Assembly (NCBI RefSeq): GCF_016937655.1
Contig: NZ_JAFHKL010000014.1
Coordinates: 1-64,000 of the forward strand
Length of the DNA stretch: 64,000 nucleotides
Source: Chromobacterium alkanivorans
GTDB taxonomy: Bacteria > Pseudomonadota > Gammaproteobacteria > Burkholderiales > Chromobacteriaceae
Reading direction: 5' to 3'
Shown: one piece after another, positions 17,364-25,120 of the stretch
How positions within the stretch are numbered: the stretch's first letter is position 1
Layout of the letters: each line of letters opens with the position of its first letter
Translations under genes and position numbers: made by a program
The notes under the pieces: model-generated
What the model was told of the DNA's origin: nothing
Databases searched by the model: none
Seen by the model: the letters and a program-made list of their open reading frames with translations, nothing else

Positions 17364-18596
17364 ATGAAACAGGCTATCTTTGGGCTGGCGCTAACGTGCG
17401 CGCTATTGCTGACGGCGTGCGGAGGAGGAGGGGGCGGCGGGATAGGCAGCGTCTCGCCGCCGGACAATGGCGGGTCGACGGCCAATTCGGTGACGATGAC
17501 GGTGGACAGCGGCCCGGTGGCCAATGTCTATCAGATCAATATGCCCTATGTGTCGGTGACGGTGTGCGCGCCCGGCGGCAGCCCATGCCAGACGATCAGC
17601 CGGGTGCTGGTGGACACTGGTTCCAGCGGCTTGCGCTTGCTGGCCAGTGCTTTGAGCGGCTCGACGCTGGGCAGCTTGCCCGGGGCGACGACGAACAGCC
17701 GGCAATTGGCGGAGTGCATGCAGTTCGCCAGCGGCTTCACCTGGGGCAGCGTCCGCTACGCCGACGTCAAAATGGCGGGCAAGACGGCGTCCTCCCTGCC
17801 TATCCAGATCATCAGCGACCCTGCCTACAGTTTTATCCCGGCCGCCTGCAGCGGGACGGGGAGTAATTTGGGTAGCCTGTCGACTTTGAAAGCTAACGGC
17901 ATACTGGGCGTCGGCCTGCGGCAGCAGGATTGCGGCAGCACTTGCGTCAACTTTAGCAATAACAGCTATTACTATGCCTGCCCGACCGCCCTGAGCTGCC
18001 AGCCGGCCCAGGCGGCCGCGTCCTTGCAGGTGTCCAACCCGTTGGTGGGTTTCGCCAGCGACAATAACGGCGTGATGCTGCAATTGCCCGCGGTGGCGAT
18101 CAGCGGCGCGCCCAGCGCCGCCGGAACGCTGTATTTCGGCGTGGGCACGCAGAGCAACAACGCGCTGGGTGCGGCCAAGGCCTTCCCCACCACGCTGGAC
18201 GGCAACGGCGTTGACGTGATCTCGACCAGCTATAAATCGCTCAGTTACGGCAGCTTTCTGGACAGCGGCTCCAATGGCTTGTTTTTCCCCGACGCGACGA
18301 TAGCCACCTGCGTGGTGGGCAGCAGCACTTGGTTTTGCCCCGGCGGCATCCTGAATCTCAACGCCACCTTGAGCGGCGGCGGCAACAACAGCGCGGTGGC
18401 GTTCAGCCTGGGCAATGCCGGCTCGCTGTTGCTACAGGGCTATTCCGCCTTGCCCGGCGTGGGCGCGCCGGCCAGCGGTCTGCTTCTTAGCAGTTACTTT
18501 GACTGGGGCTTGCCGTTCTTTTATGGCCGCAATGTGTATATCGGCCTGGAGGGGAGGAGCAATCCGCAGGGCAGCGGGCCGATGTTCCTGTTTTGA
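17364..18596 (+). CDS. DUF3443 lipoprotein with pepsin-like aspartyl protease motifs
   Basis: A 410-residue lipoprotein with a type II signal (LLLTACGG, lipid Cys near 20) and a glycine linker. VDTGSSGLRLL at about 83-93 and LDSGSNGLFFP at about 299-309 match the two D-T/S-G-S/T catalytic motifs of pepsin-type proteases. They are about 216 residues apart, and NGILGVGLRQQ near 178-188 resembles the pepsin segment DGILGLAYP. Paired cysteines around these sites would suit an exported fold. The Pfam name only says unknown function; protease activity is inferred from these motifs. The ATG at 17364 starts the lipoprotein signal; a longer frame upstream overlaps the DUF2844 gene and is rejected. Confidence 0.8.
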   Translation: MKQAIFGLALTCALLLTACGGGGGGGIGSVSPPDNGGSTANSVTMTVDSGPVANVYQINMPYVSVTVCAPGGSPCQTISRVLVDTGSSGLRLLASALSGSTLGSLPGATTNSRQLAECMQFASGFTWGSVRYADVKMAGKTASSLPIQIISDPAYSFIPAACSGTGSNLGSLSTLKANGILGVGLRQQDCGSTCVNFSNNSYYYACPTALSCQPAQAAASLQVSNPLVGFASDNNGVMLQLPAVAISGAPSAAGTLYFGVGTQSNNALGAAKAFPTTLDGNGVDVISTSYKSLSYGSFLDSGSNGLFFPDATIATCVVGSSTWFCPGGILNLNATLSGGGNNSAVAFSLGNAGSLLLQGYSALPGVGAPASGLLLSSYFDWGLPFFYGRNVYIGLEGRSNPQGSGPMFLF

Positions 18597-18693
18597 GAGG
18601 ACCTTGCGGGTTTCTTGCAACGCAATATAAAGCGTCCTATATCTGGATAGTCATCTCGATGACTTCTCCTTTGTTGAAATTAGCAATCTATAC

Positions 18694-18719
18694 GCCCGGC
18701 GAGCGCCGGGCTTTTTTTT
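18694..18719 (+). terminator. Terminator after the DUF3443 gene
   Basis: GCCCGGC pairs with GCCGGGC over GAGC and eight T follow. Confidence 0.9.
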
Positions 18720-18786
18720 ATCCGCGCCGGATGGCTCCCCGCGTCTCCGGCTAGAATGTTCGCTTCATGTGTTCTCGAGTTTGCCC

Positions 18787-19350
18787 ATGTCCCGTTTGCT
18801 CGCAGTCGATCTGGCGAAATCCTATCGTTTATTGAATCATGGTCCCACGGTGCTGGTGTCCAGCGCGGCCGGGCAGCGCAGCAATGTGATGGCGGCGGCC
18901 TGGGCGATGCCGCTGGATTTCGATCCGCCCAAGGTGGCGGTGGTCATCGACAAGGCCACCCATACCCGGGCGTTGATCGAGGCCTCGGGCGAGTTTGTGC
19001 TCAACGTGCCCTGCCGCGCCCAGGCCGAGGCGGTGCTGCGCGCCGGCGGCACCGACGGCAGGCAGGTGGACAAATTCGCGCACAGCGGCTTGAGCGGGCT
19101 TCCGTCGCAGCGGGTGGCCGCGCCGCGCGTGGACGGCTGCATCGCCTATCTGGAGTGCAAGGTGATCAGCGAGCCGCGGAATCAGCAAAGCTACGATCTG
19201 TTTATCGGCGAGGTGGTGGCGGCGGAGGCGGACGCGGAGGTGTTCGCCGACGGCCACTGGCGTTTCGACGGCGACGCCAAGCGCAGCTTGCACTATATTG
19301 CCGGCGGCGCCTTCTTCGCGACGGGGGAGGCTTTCGAGGTGGAGACGTGA
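18787..19350 (+). CDS. Flavin reductase-like domain protein
   Basis: A 187-residue cytoplasmic flavoprotein of the flavin reductase/flavoredoxin-like family. It has a split-barrel FMN-binding pattern: LNHGPTVLVSSAAGQRSNVMAAAWAMPLDFDPPKVAVVIDKATHTRALI near the N-terminus and FVLNVPC in the middle. Members bind FMN or FAD and either reduce free flavin or act as oxidoreductases; the electron donor here is unknown. The ATG at 18787 gives the typical start (MSRLLAVDL); an in-frame GTG lies six codons upstream. It stands alone, convergent with tyrS. Confidence 0.8.
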   Translation: MSRLLAVDLAKSYRLLNHGPTVLVSSAAGQRSNVMAAAWAMPLDFDPPKVAVVIDKATHTRALIEASGEFVLNVPCRAQAEAVLRAGGTDGRQVDKFAHSGLSGLPSQRVAAPRVDGCIAYLECKVISEPRNQQSYDLFIGEVVAAEADAEVFADGHWRFDGDAKRSLHYIAGGAFFATGEAFEVET

Positions 19351-19362
19351 GGCGCAGGCGAT

Positions 19363-19387
19363 AAAAAAAGCGGCCGTGACGGCCGCT
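19363..19387 (-). terminator. tyrS terminator
   Basis: AGCGGCC and GGCCGCT form the stem around GTGAC. On the minus strand seven T follow. It could also slow transcription from the flavin reductase gene. Confidence 0.85.
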
Positions 19388-19408
19388 TTGGTTTGAGAGG
19401 CGCAGCGC

Positions 19409-20683
19409 TTAGCGCCATTCCACCAGCGCGTAATTCTTCTTGCCGCGCTTGAGCAGGGTGTAGCGGCCGAACAGGCGTTCGGCGTCGCCGAAGCGCTGCT
19501 CCAGGCTATCGGCCTTGTCGCCGTTGACGCTGACCGCGCCGCTCTGGATGAAGGTGCGCGCCTCGCTCTTGGACTTGGCCAGGCCGCCGGCGGCCAGCGC
19601 GTCGATCAGGCTGTCGGCATCGCGTTCCAGCTGGATGCTGGGCAGGCCGTCCTGGGCCAATTGGGCGAAGTCGTCGGCGGTGAGGCTGCTCAGGTCGTTG
19701 TTGAACAGGCTTTGAGTGATGCGCTGCGCCGCCTCCAGCGCGGCCGCGCCGTGCACCATGGCCGTCATCTGCTCGCCCAGGATGCGCTGCGCCTCTGGTT
19801 TGCCGTCGCGGGCCTGGTCGGCGGCCTCGATCTCGGCGATCTCTTCCAGCGACAGGAAGGTGAAGTAGCGCAGGAATTTGTACACGTCGGCGTCGGCGGT
19901 GCCCAGCCAGAACTGATAGAAGGCGTAAGGCGACGTCTTTTTGGCGTCCAGCCAGATGGCGCCGGATTCGGTCTTGCCGAACTTGGTGCCGTCGGACTTG
20001 GTCACCAGCGGCACGGTCAGGCCGAACACCTGCTGCTGTTGCAGGCGGCGGGTGAGGTCGATGCCGGCGGTGATGTTGCCCCACTGGTCGGAGCCGCCGA
20101 TCTGCAGCTTGCAGCCGAAGCGACGGTTCAGCTCGGAGAAGTCGTAGCCTTGCAGCAGGCTGTAGGAGAACTCGGTGAAGGAAATGCCCTGGTCCTCGCG
20201 GTTGATGCGTTGCTGGACCGACTCCTTCTTGATCATCGCGTTGACCGAGAAGTGCTTGCCGATGTCGCGCAGGAAGTCCAGCGTGTTCATCTGGCCGAAC
20301 CAGTCGTAGTTATTGGCCATCAAGGCGGCGTTGTCGCCTTCGAAGTTGAGGAAGGGCTCGACCTGGCCGCGGATCTTCTCCACCCAGCCCTGGATCACGT
20401 CCGGGGTGTTCAGCTTGCGCTCGGCGGCCTTGAAGCTGGGGTCGCCTATCATGCCGGTGGCGCCGCCCACCAGCGCCACCGGACGGTGGCCGGCCTGCTG
20501 GAAGCGCCGCAACATCAGCACCGGCACCAGATGGCCCAGGTGCAGGCTGTCGGCGGTGGGGTCGAAGCCGCAATAAAGGGTCACCTGCTCCTTGCTCAGA
20601 AGTTCTTCCAGCGCAACGGCGTCCGTGGTTTGCGCAATCAGGCCGCGGGCCTGCAGATCCTGAATCAGGGGGGCATGGTTCAT
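19409..20683 (-). CDS. tyrS: Tyrosyl-tRNA synthetase
   Basis: Charges tRNA-Tyr. At 424 residues it matches the bacterial TyrRS-1 type. The HIGH-type motif HLGH is at 48-51 within [13 protein letters not shown], and the KMSKS-type loop appears as KFGKT near 232-236. The tyrosine-binding segment [24 protein letters not shown] is present. The C-terminal 65 residues form an S4 RNA-binding domain ([14 protein letters not shown]). GGAG upstream supports the ATG at 20683. Confidence 0.95.
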   Translation of the reverse strand: MNHAPLIQDLQARGLIAQTTDAVALEELLSKEQVTLYCGFDPTADSLHLGHLVPVLMLRRFQQAGHRPVALVGGATGMIGDPSFKAAERKLNTPDVIQGWVEKIRGQVEPFLNFEGDNAALMANNYDWFGQMNTLDFLRDIGKHFSVNAMIKKESVQQRINREDQGISFTEFSYSLLQGYDFSELNRRFGCKLQIGGSDQWGNITAGIDLTRRLQQQQVFGLTVPLVTKSDGTKFGKTESGAIWLDAKKTSPYAFYQFWLGTADADVYKFLRYFTFLSLEEIAEIEAADQARDGKPEAQRILGEQMTAMVHGAAALEAAQRITQSLFNNDLSSLTADDFAQLAQDGLPSIQLERDADSLIDALAAGGLAKSKSEARTFIQSGAVSVNGDKADSLEQRFGDAERLFGRYTLLKRGKKNYALVEWR

Positions 20684-20750
20684 TTATCGGGTCTCCAACT
20701 AAGGTGATGCGCGGCAATGGCGGGATGAAGGCGCCGCCGCAAAAAGTTAG

Positions 20751-20770
20751 GCCGCCCGTTGGCGGGCGGC
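20751..20770 (-). promoter_or_regulatory. tyrS leader hairpin with downstream T-run
   Basis: GCCGCCCG (20751-20758) pairs with CGGGCGGC (20763-20770). On the minus strand, in the tyrS leader, five T occur five bases after the stem (20745-20741). It could be a leader attenuator. No T-box elements were recognised. Confidence 0.35.
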
Positions 20771-20970
20771 GTAGCCGGACTCGCCAAGCGAGCCCAATCA
20801 AGGATATTAACCGAAAACCGGTGGTTTTTGCCCCCTTTTTGTCGGTAGAATCCGGGCAAAACCCCATTTGGATTAGGGTTTGTCGGCTCGGCACGGTATT
20901 ATCATGTTGCAGTGCATGAATTCGGGTACGCCTGAGCGGGTGAGTTTTTGGATCAAGGAGTGAAAACGCG

Positions 20971-21630
20971 ATGACGCAAATGGTAAAAGTGTGGGATGCG
21001 CCCACCCGCTTGTTTCACTGGGCGCTGGTGATTCTGTTCGCCGGCATGTGGTATAGCGGCGAGCAGGGCGGCGATTGGCTGCAATACCATATCTGGTGCG
21101 GCTCCGGCCTCGCCAGCCTGTTGCTGTTCCGCCTGATCTGGGGCGTGATCGGCAGCCAGACCGCGCGCTTCAGCAATTTCATCAAGGGGCCGCGCAGCAT
21201 TGTCCGCTATCTGCGCGGCGAATTGAGCGAGAACGAGCAGCCGGGCCACAATCCGCTGGGCGGCTTGATGGTGTTGGCGATGCTGCTGGCCTTGCTGGCC
21301 CAGGTGAGCACCGGTCTGTTCGCCGCCGACGTCGACAGCTATCTGTACGACGGCCCGTTGGCCAAGCTGCTGAGCGGCGATGCGGCTGAAGCCGCCACCT
21401 CGTTCCACAAGGGCTTCTTCAATGTGATCCTGGGCCTGGTCGGCCTGCACTTGCTGGCCATCGTCGCTTATCGGGTGTTCAAGAAGAACAATCTGGTGAA
21501 GGCGATGATAACCGGCAACAAGGCCATCGCCGGCGATGTGCCGCGCTTGGAGTTCGCGCCCGTCATCATCGCGCTGGTGGCCTTGCTGGTGTCCAGCGGC
21601 GGCGTCTATGTGCTGTTGACGCGTTTGTGA
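20971..21630 (+). CDS. Cytochrome b561-type membrane protein
   Basis: A 219-residue inner-membrane di-heme cytochrome b561 (Ni/Fe-hydrogenase type b-cytochrome-like fold). It begins VKVWDAPTRLFHWALVILFAGMW, where the first heme histidine occurs, and has further hydrophobic segments with histidines in LQYHIWCGSGLASLLLFRLIWG, SFHKGFFNVILGLVGLHLLA and a last segment at the C-terminus. It would pass electrons between a quinone pool and periplasmic partners. An AAGGAG site precedes it. The two cytochrome c' genes just downstream on the other strand are possible partners. Confidence 0.85.
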   Translation: MTQMVKVWDAPTRLFHWALVILFAGMWYSGEQGGDWLQYHIWCGSGLASLLLFRLIWGVIGSQTARFSNFIKGPRSIVRYLRGELSENEQPGHNPLGGLMVLAMLLALLAQVSTGLFAADVDSYLYDGPLAKLLSGDAAEAATSFHKGFFNVILGLVGLHLLAIVAYRVFKKNNLVKAMITGNKAIAGDVPRLEFAPVIIALVALLVSSGGVYVLLTRL

Positions 21631-21675
21631 GCGCAGAACGCGGCGCGTTGTTCGCGCCGCGAGGGGCAAGCAGAA

Positions 21676-21698
21676 GGGCGGCGCGAGCCGCCCTTTTT
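21676..21698 (+). terminator. Cytochrome b561 gene terminator
   Basis: GGGCGGC pairs with GCCGCCC over GCGA and five T follow. Confidence 0.85.
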
Positions 21699-21710
21699 CG
21701 TGGCCGCGAT

Positions 21711-22148
21711 TTACTTCTCCGGGCCGCGGAAGGCGTCGTGGCAGACCTTGCAGCTCTGCGCCACCGCGCCGTAGCTTTTCTTGATGGCGGCGAGATCGCC
21801 GCCGCGGGCAGCCTGGTCCAGGTCGGCCACCGATTTCAGGAAGGCGTCCTTGTCGGCCTGGAACTTGGCCGGCTGGCTCCAGATTTCCGGCTTGGCGCGG
21901 CTCTTGCCGCTGATGCTGTTGGCGGGAAAGTGATTGAAGGGCTCGGCGGCGATCTGTTTCAAGGCGTCGGCCTGACGAATGAAGGCGTCCTTGCGATACG
22001 GGTCGCGGCCGCGCACCGCAGCGCCCATCGGCTCAAAGGCCAGCAATACTTTTTTGAAGGATTTGGCGCGGGTTTCGGCCGGCGTGTCGGCCAGCGCCAG
22101 TGGCGCCGCGACGGCGCCCAACAGCAATACGGTCAGCAGTTTTTTCAT
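21711..22148 (-). CDS. Cytochrome c' (first of a tandem pair)
   Basis: A 145-residue exported class II c-type cytochrome. A signal peptide ends near residue 20 (APLALA), and the heme attachment motif CKVCH is at 133-137 near the C-terminus, as usual for four-helix-bundle cytochromes c'. Conserved features such as KPEIWSQPAKFQ are shared with the neighbouring paralogue. Family members bind NO or CO or transfer electrons. It lies 91 bases after the second copy on the same strand, behind a strong terminator. Confidence 0.85.
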   Translation of the reverse strand: MKKLLTVLLLGAVAAPLALADTPAETRAKSFKKVLLAFEPMGAAVRGRDPYRKDAFIRQADALKQIAAEPFNHFPANSISGKSRAKPEIWSQPAKFQADKDAFLKSVADLDQAARGGDLAAIKKSYGAVAQSCKVCHDAFRGPEK

Positions 22149-22192
22149 TCAGGGATCTTCGGGGCTGGGGTCTGGCGGCGCCGATGCAAGCA

Positions 22193-22218
22193 AACAGCCC
22201 GCTGACTAGCGGGCTGTT
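22193..22218 (-). terminator. Terminator between the two cytochrome c' genes
   Basis: A perfect 11-base stem (AACAGCCCGCT/AGCGGGCTGTT) with a GACT loop. On the minus strand it is followed by TGCTTG rather than a pure T-run. It sits after the upstream cytochrome gene, so the downstream copy would be partly uncoupled. Confidence 0.7.
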
Positions 22219-22239
22219 AAGGTCGCGGCGCGACGGGGC

Positions 22240-22668
22240 TCAATCCTTGCGGAAGGCGTCGTGACAGGCCTTACAGGTTTTCTGGGTGGCGCCGAACTGC
22301 ACCTTGATCGCGCCCAGGTCGCCGCCGGCGGCCACTTGCTTCAGTTTGGCGGTGGCGGCCTTGTGGTTGTCGATGGCTTTTTGCCAGTCGGCGGGCTTGC
22401 TCCAGATTTCCGGTTTGGCGTCGGTTTTGCCGGCGGTGCTGCCGGCCGGGAAGTGCTGCCACGGTTTCTGGGACAGAGCCTCCAGCTCGCCGGCCAGCTT
22501 GGCGAACTCGTCCTTGTTGTAAGGGGTTTCGCCCTTGACCATCTTGCCCATGCCGCCAACCACCGGCTTGTATTGCTTGAAGACGTCTTGGCGCTGAGCG
22601 ATCGGATCGGCGGCAAAAGCCTGGCCGGCGAGTGTGGCGGCAACGGCTAGCATCAACAGCTTTTTCAT
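22240..22668 (-). CDS. Cytochrome c' (second of a tandem pair)
   Basis: A 142-residue exported cytochrome c', paralogous to the gene just downstream. A signal peptide MKKLLMLAVAATLAGQAFA is followed by the mature part at ADPIAQRQ, and the heme site CKACH is at 132-136. The pair shares the KPEIW segment and the CHDAFR ending. Its 5' end faces the zur operon across 172 bases. It may act in NO binding or electron transfer; the physiological partner is unknown, though a cytochrome b561 lies close by. Confidence 0.85.
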   Translation of the reverse strand: MKKLLMLAVAATLAGQAFAADPIAQRQDVFKQYKPVVGGMGKMVKGETPYNKDEFAKLAGELEALSQKPWQHFPAGSTAGKTDAKPEIWSKPADWQKAIDNHKAATAKLKQVAAGGDLGAIKVQFGATQKTCKACHDAFRKD

Positions 22669-22792
22669 GTCATTTCCTTATATGAGCGATGGGTGATAGG
22701 CCATAAGACTATCATGGACATTTCGGTGCACAAAGCTACCACGACGATGGATCATGATAAACCGATGAATGATTAATCCTTGTGAATTTGAG

Positions 22793-22809
22793 ATGTTATA
22801 CAGTAACAT
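22793..22809 (+). promoter_or_regulatory. Zur box in front of the zinc operon
   Basis: ATGTTA-TACAG-TAACAT is a palindrome centred on 22801. Its flanks read GAG before and TGC after, close to the proteobacterial Zur consensus (GAAATGTTATA-N-TATAACATTTC). It lies 32 bases upstream of the zur start, so Zur with zinc should repress its own operon. Confidence 0.85.
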
Positions 22810-22840
22810 TGCGTCCTGATTAAACAAGCGGGTGTCCGGC

Positions 22841-23275
22841 ATGGACCATCAAGCCTATCTGGCCGCGGCGGAGCGGCATTGCGAACGGCGCGGCAGCAAG
22901 CTGACCGCATTGCGCCGTCAGGTGCTGGAGCTGGTGCTGCGCTACAGCGGGGTGGTCAAGGCTTACCAGGTCCTGGCGGATCTGCAGCAGGAGCGCGGCG
23001 CCGCCGCGCCGCCCACCGTATATCGAGCGCTGGATTTTCTGGTGGAGCACGGCCTGCTGCACAAGGTGGACGCCTTGAACGGCTTCATTGTCTGCGATCA
23101 CTTCGAATGCCAGCACGAAGGGCTGATCCTGGTCTGCGGAGATTGCGGCCAGGTGCAGGAGATCGACGCCGCGCCGGCCTTGAGCGCGCTGCGCCAGGCC
23201 GCGCAGGCGGTGGCTTTTTCCCTGTGTCCGCAAAACCTGGTATTGACGGGGCGTTGCCAGTCCTGCAGCACCTGA
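22841..23275 (+). CDS. zur: Zinc uptake regulator (Fur family)
   Basis: Zinc-responsive repressor of 144 residues. A winged helix covers the first 80 residues (TALRRQVLELVL; PPTVYRALDFLVEHGLLHKV), and the dimerisation/metal part has HFECQHEG, CGDC near the middle and CQSC at the C-terminus, the cysteine pairs of the structural zinc site. The CQHEG/CGDCG pattern and the operon with znuABC point to Zur rather than Fur. ATG at 22841 is used; a GTG nine bases upstream is also open. It heads an operon of six genes under a Zur box. Confidence 0.95.
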   Translation: MDHQAYLAAAERHCERRGSKLTALRRQVLELVLRYSGVVKAYQVLADLQQERGAAAPPTVYRALDFLVEHGLLHKVDALNGFIVCDHFECQHEGLILVCGDCGQVQEIDAAPALSALRQAAQAVAFSLCPQNLVLTGRCQSCST

Positions 23276-23295
23276 ATCCACGAATTCCCTGATCC

Positions 23296-24213
23296 ATGAA
23301 AAAAACCATAGTCAACTTGTTCACCGGCTTTCTCGGGGTGGGCAAGACCACGGCGTTGCGCCATTTGATCGAACGCCGCCCCGCGCATGAAAAGTGGGCG
23401 ATCATCGTCAATGAGTTCGGCGAGGTCGGCATCGACGGCGCGGCCCTGAGCCAGGACGAGCTGGCGGTGGCGGAAATCGCCGGCGGCTGCCTGTGTTGCG
23501 TGGCCGGACCGCAGATGACCGCCACGGTGGCGACCCTGTTGCGCCGCGAACGCCCGGACCGTTTGCTGATCGAGGCCAGCGGCCTGGCGCACGCGGCCGG
23601 CGTCATCGACGAACTGCGCGCCAAGCCCTTGGGCGAGGCGCTGGAAGTGGGCGCGGTGTTGACCCTGGTGGATCCGCGCCAGTTCATTCAGCCGGATTAT
23701 CATCGCCAGCCGCTGTACCGCGACCAGATTTCCATCGCCGACGTGCTGGTGGCCAACAAGATAGACACCGCCGACGTGCCGACGATGGACGCTTTCCGTC
23801 AACAGGCGGCGGCTTTGTTCCCGCCCAAGTCGCTGGTGGGCGAAGTGCGCAACGGCGAGCTGGACCCGGCCTGGCTGGACGCCGCCGTCGCGCCCAAGCC
23901 GCGTTATCGGCCGTCGGTGCCGGACGACGCCGCCGCGCAATGGCGCTCGATGGGCTGGACTTTCGAACCGGAGCAGGCCTTTGACGGCGAGCGGCTGACC
24001 CGTTTCTTCGATGCGCTGCCCACCCTGGTGCCGGGCCTGGTGCGCGCCAAAGGCGTGTTCAAAGTGCTGGACAGCTGGGTGTGGCTGAACTGGGCGGCCG
24101 GGCAGTGGGGCGCGGCCCAGGTGTCCTGGCGACGCGACAGCCGCTTTGAACTGATCGCCGAGGATTTCGACGCCGCCGCGGTCGAGGACACCTTGCGGAG
24201 GTGTTTCGAATGA
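23296..24213 (+). CDS. zigA: COG0523 zinc metallochaperone GTPase (ZigA-like)
   Basis: A 305-residue G3E-family GTPase. The P-loop GFLGVGKTT is at 11-19, the metal-binding CLCC motif at 65-68 (GGCLCCV) and the guanine-specificity motif NKID near 154. The C-terminal CobW_C domain covers about 215-305. Members induced by zinc starvation hand scarce zinc to client enzymes. The position directly after zur and under its box supports a zinc role. Its TGA overlaps the ATG of the next small ORF (ATGA). Confidence 0.9.
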   Translation: MKKTIVNLFTGFLGVGKTTALRHLIERRPAHEKWAIIVNEFGEVGIDGAALSQDELAVAEIAGGCLCCVAGPQMTATVATLLRRERPDRLLIEASGLAHAAGVIDELRAKPLGEALEVGAVLTLVDPRQFIQPDYHRQPLYRDQISIADVLVANKIDTADVPTMDAFRQQAAALFPPKSLVGEVRNGELDPAWLDAAVAPKPRYRPSVPDDAAAQWRSMGWTFEPEQAFDGERLTRFFDALPTLVPGLVRAKGVFKVLDSWVWLNWAAGQWGAAQVSWRRDSRFELIAEDFDAAAVEDTLRRCFE

Positions 24214-24380
24214 CGCCAAAACCTTCACATCAGCATGGGCACCTGCATCTGACGCCGGCCAATTTCAAGGCGCCGTTCAGTCTGCTGGCGATGTCGGCCT
24301 GGCAACGACTGGGCCTGGCCTGCGCCGCGCTGGCGGTGCTGTGGGTTCTGGTGGCCTGGGCCCTGCAGGAGGTCGCATGA
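24210..24380 (+). CDS. Small His-rich single-pass membrane protein in the znu operon
   Basis: A 56-residue ORF. Its ATG overlaps the zigA stop (ATGA) and its own stop overlaps the znuC start (ATGA), so it is tightly coupled on both sides. The N-terminus is His-rich (PKPSHQHGHLHL, four histidines within residues 7-13), and a hydrophobic segment covers about 34-53 (LGLACAALAVLWVLVAWALQ). The layout suggests a membrane-anchored peptide with a metal-binding tail, perhaps helping ZnuBC or the zinc chaperone. No family was recognised. The double overlap is the main evidence that it is translated. Confidence 0.75.
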   Translation: MTPKPSHQHGHLHLTPANFKAPFSLLAMSAWQRLGLACAALAVLWVLVAWALQEVA

Positions 24381-25120
24381 GCGTCAGCCTGCGGAACCTG
24401 ACGGTTTCCTATCAGCGCCATCCGGCGGTGCACCATGTCAGCGGCTGCTTCGCCGCCGGCGACGCCACCGCGATTTTCGGCCCCAACGGCGCCGGCAAGA
24501 GCACCTTGCTCAAAACCATGATAGGTGCTTTGAAGCCGGACTCCGGCTCGGTGCAGCTGGATGGTTTTAAGCGCCGGGACATCGCCTATTTGCCGCAGCA
24601 GTCCGAAATCGACCGCTCCTTGCCGGTCAGCGTGCTGGACCTGGTGTGCACCGGCTTGTGGCACGACACCGGCGTGTTCGGCGGCGTTAGCCGCCGCGGC
24701 CGCGACCAGGCTCTGCTGGCCCTGGAGCAGGTGGGCCTGGCCGACTTCGCGCTGCGGCCGATCTCGGCGCTGTCCAGCGGCCAGTTCCAGCGCGTGCTGT
24801 TCGCCCGCATCCTAGTGCAGGACGCCCGCCTGATCCTGCTGGACGAACCGTTCAACGCGGTGGACGCCAAGACCACCTACGACCTGCTGGAGCTGGTGCG
24901 CCATTGGCGCGAGGAGGGCCGCACCGTGGTGGCGGTGCTGCACGATTACGAGCAGGTGCGGGCCTATTTCCCGCACACCTTGTTGCTGGCGCGCGAAGTG
25001 GTGGCCTGGGGCGATACCGCCGAAGTACTGTGCGACGCCAATCTGAAACGCGCGGTGGACACCGCCGCGCATTGGCAATCCCAGGCCGCGGTCTGCGAAG
25101 TGGATGGAGCGCAAGCCTGA
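24377..25120 (+). CDS. znuC: Zinc ABC transporter ATPase
   Basis: Cytoplasmic ATPase of the high-affinity zinc importer, 247 residues. Walker A GPNGAGKST is at 35-43, the signature reads LSSGQFQRV and Walker B is LILLDEPF. The ATG at 24377 overlaps the stop of the small ORF before it. Its TGA overlaps the znuB start (TGATG). Substrate assignment rests on the operon with zur, znuB and a His-rich znuA. Confidence 0.9.
   Translation: MSVSLRNLTVSYQRHPAVHHVSGCFAAGDATAIFGPNGAGKSTLLKTMIGALKPDSGSVQLDGFKRRDIAYLPQQSEIDRSLPVSVLDLVCTGLWHDTGVFGGVSRRGRDQALLALEQVGLADFALRPISALSSGQFQRVLFARILVQDARLILLDEPFNAVDAKTTYDLLELVRHWREEGRTVVAVLHDYEQVRAYFPHTLLLAREVVAWGDTAEVLCDANLKRAVDTAAHWQSQAAVCEVDGAQA

Noticed and set aside
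24904-25119. Longer ZnuB N-terminus inside znuC
   Set aside because: The TGATG overlap at 25118-25122 gives a normal permease start; the extension is frame-shifted znuC sequence.
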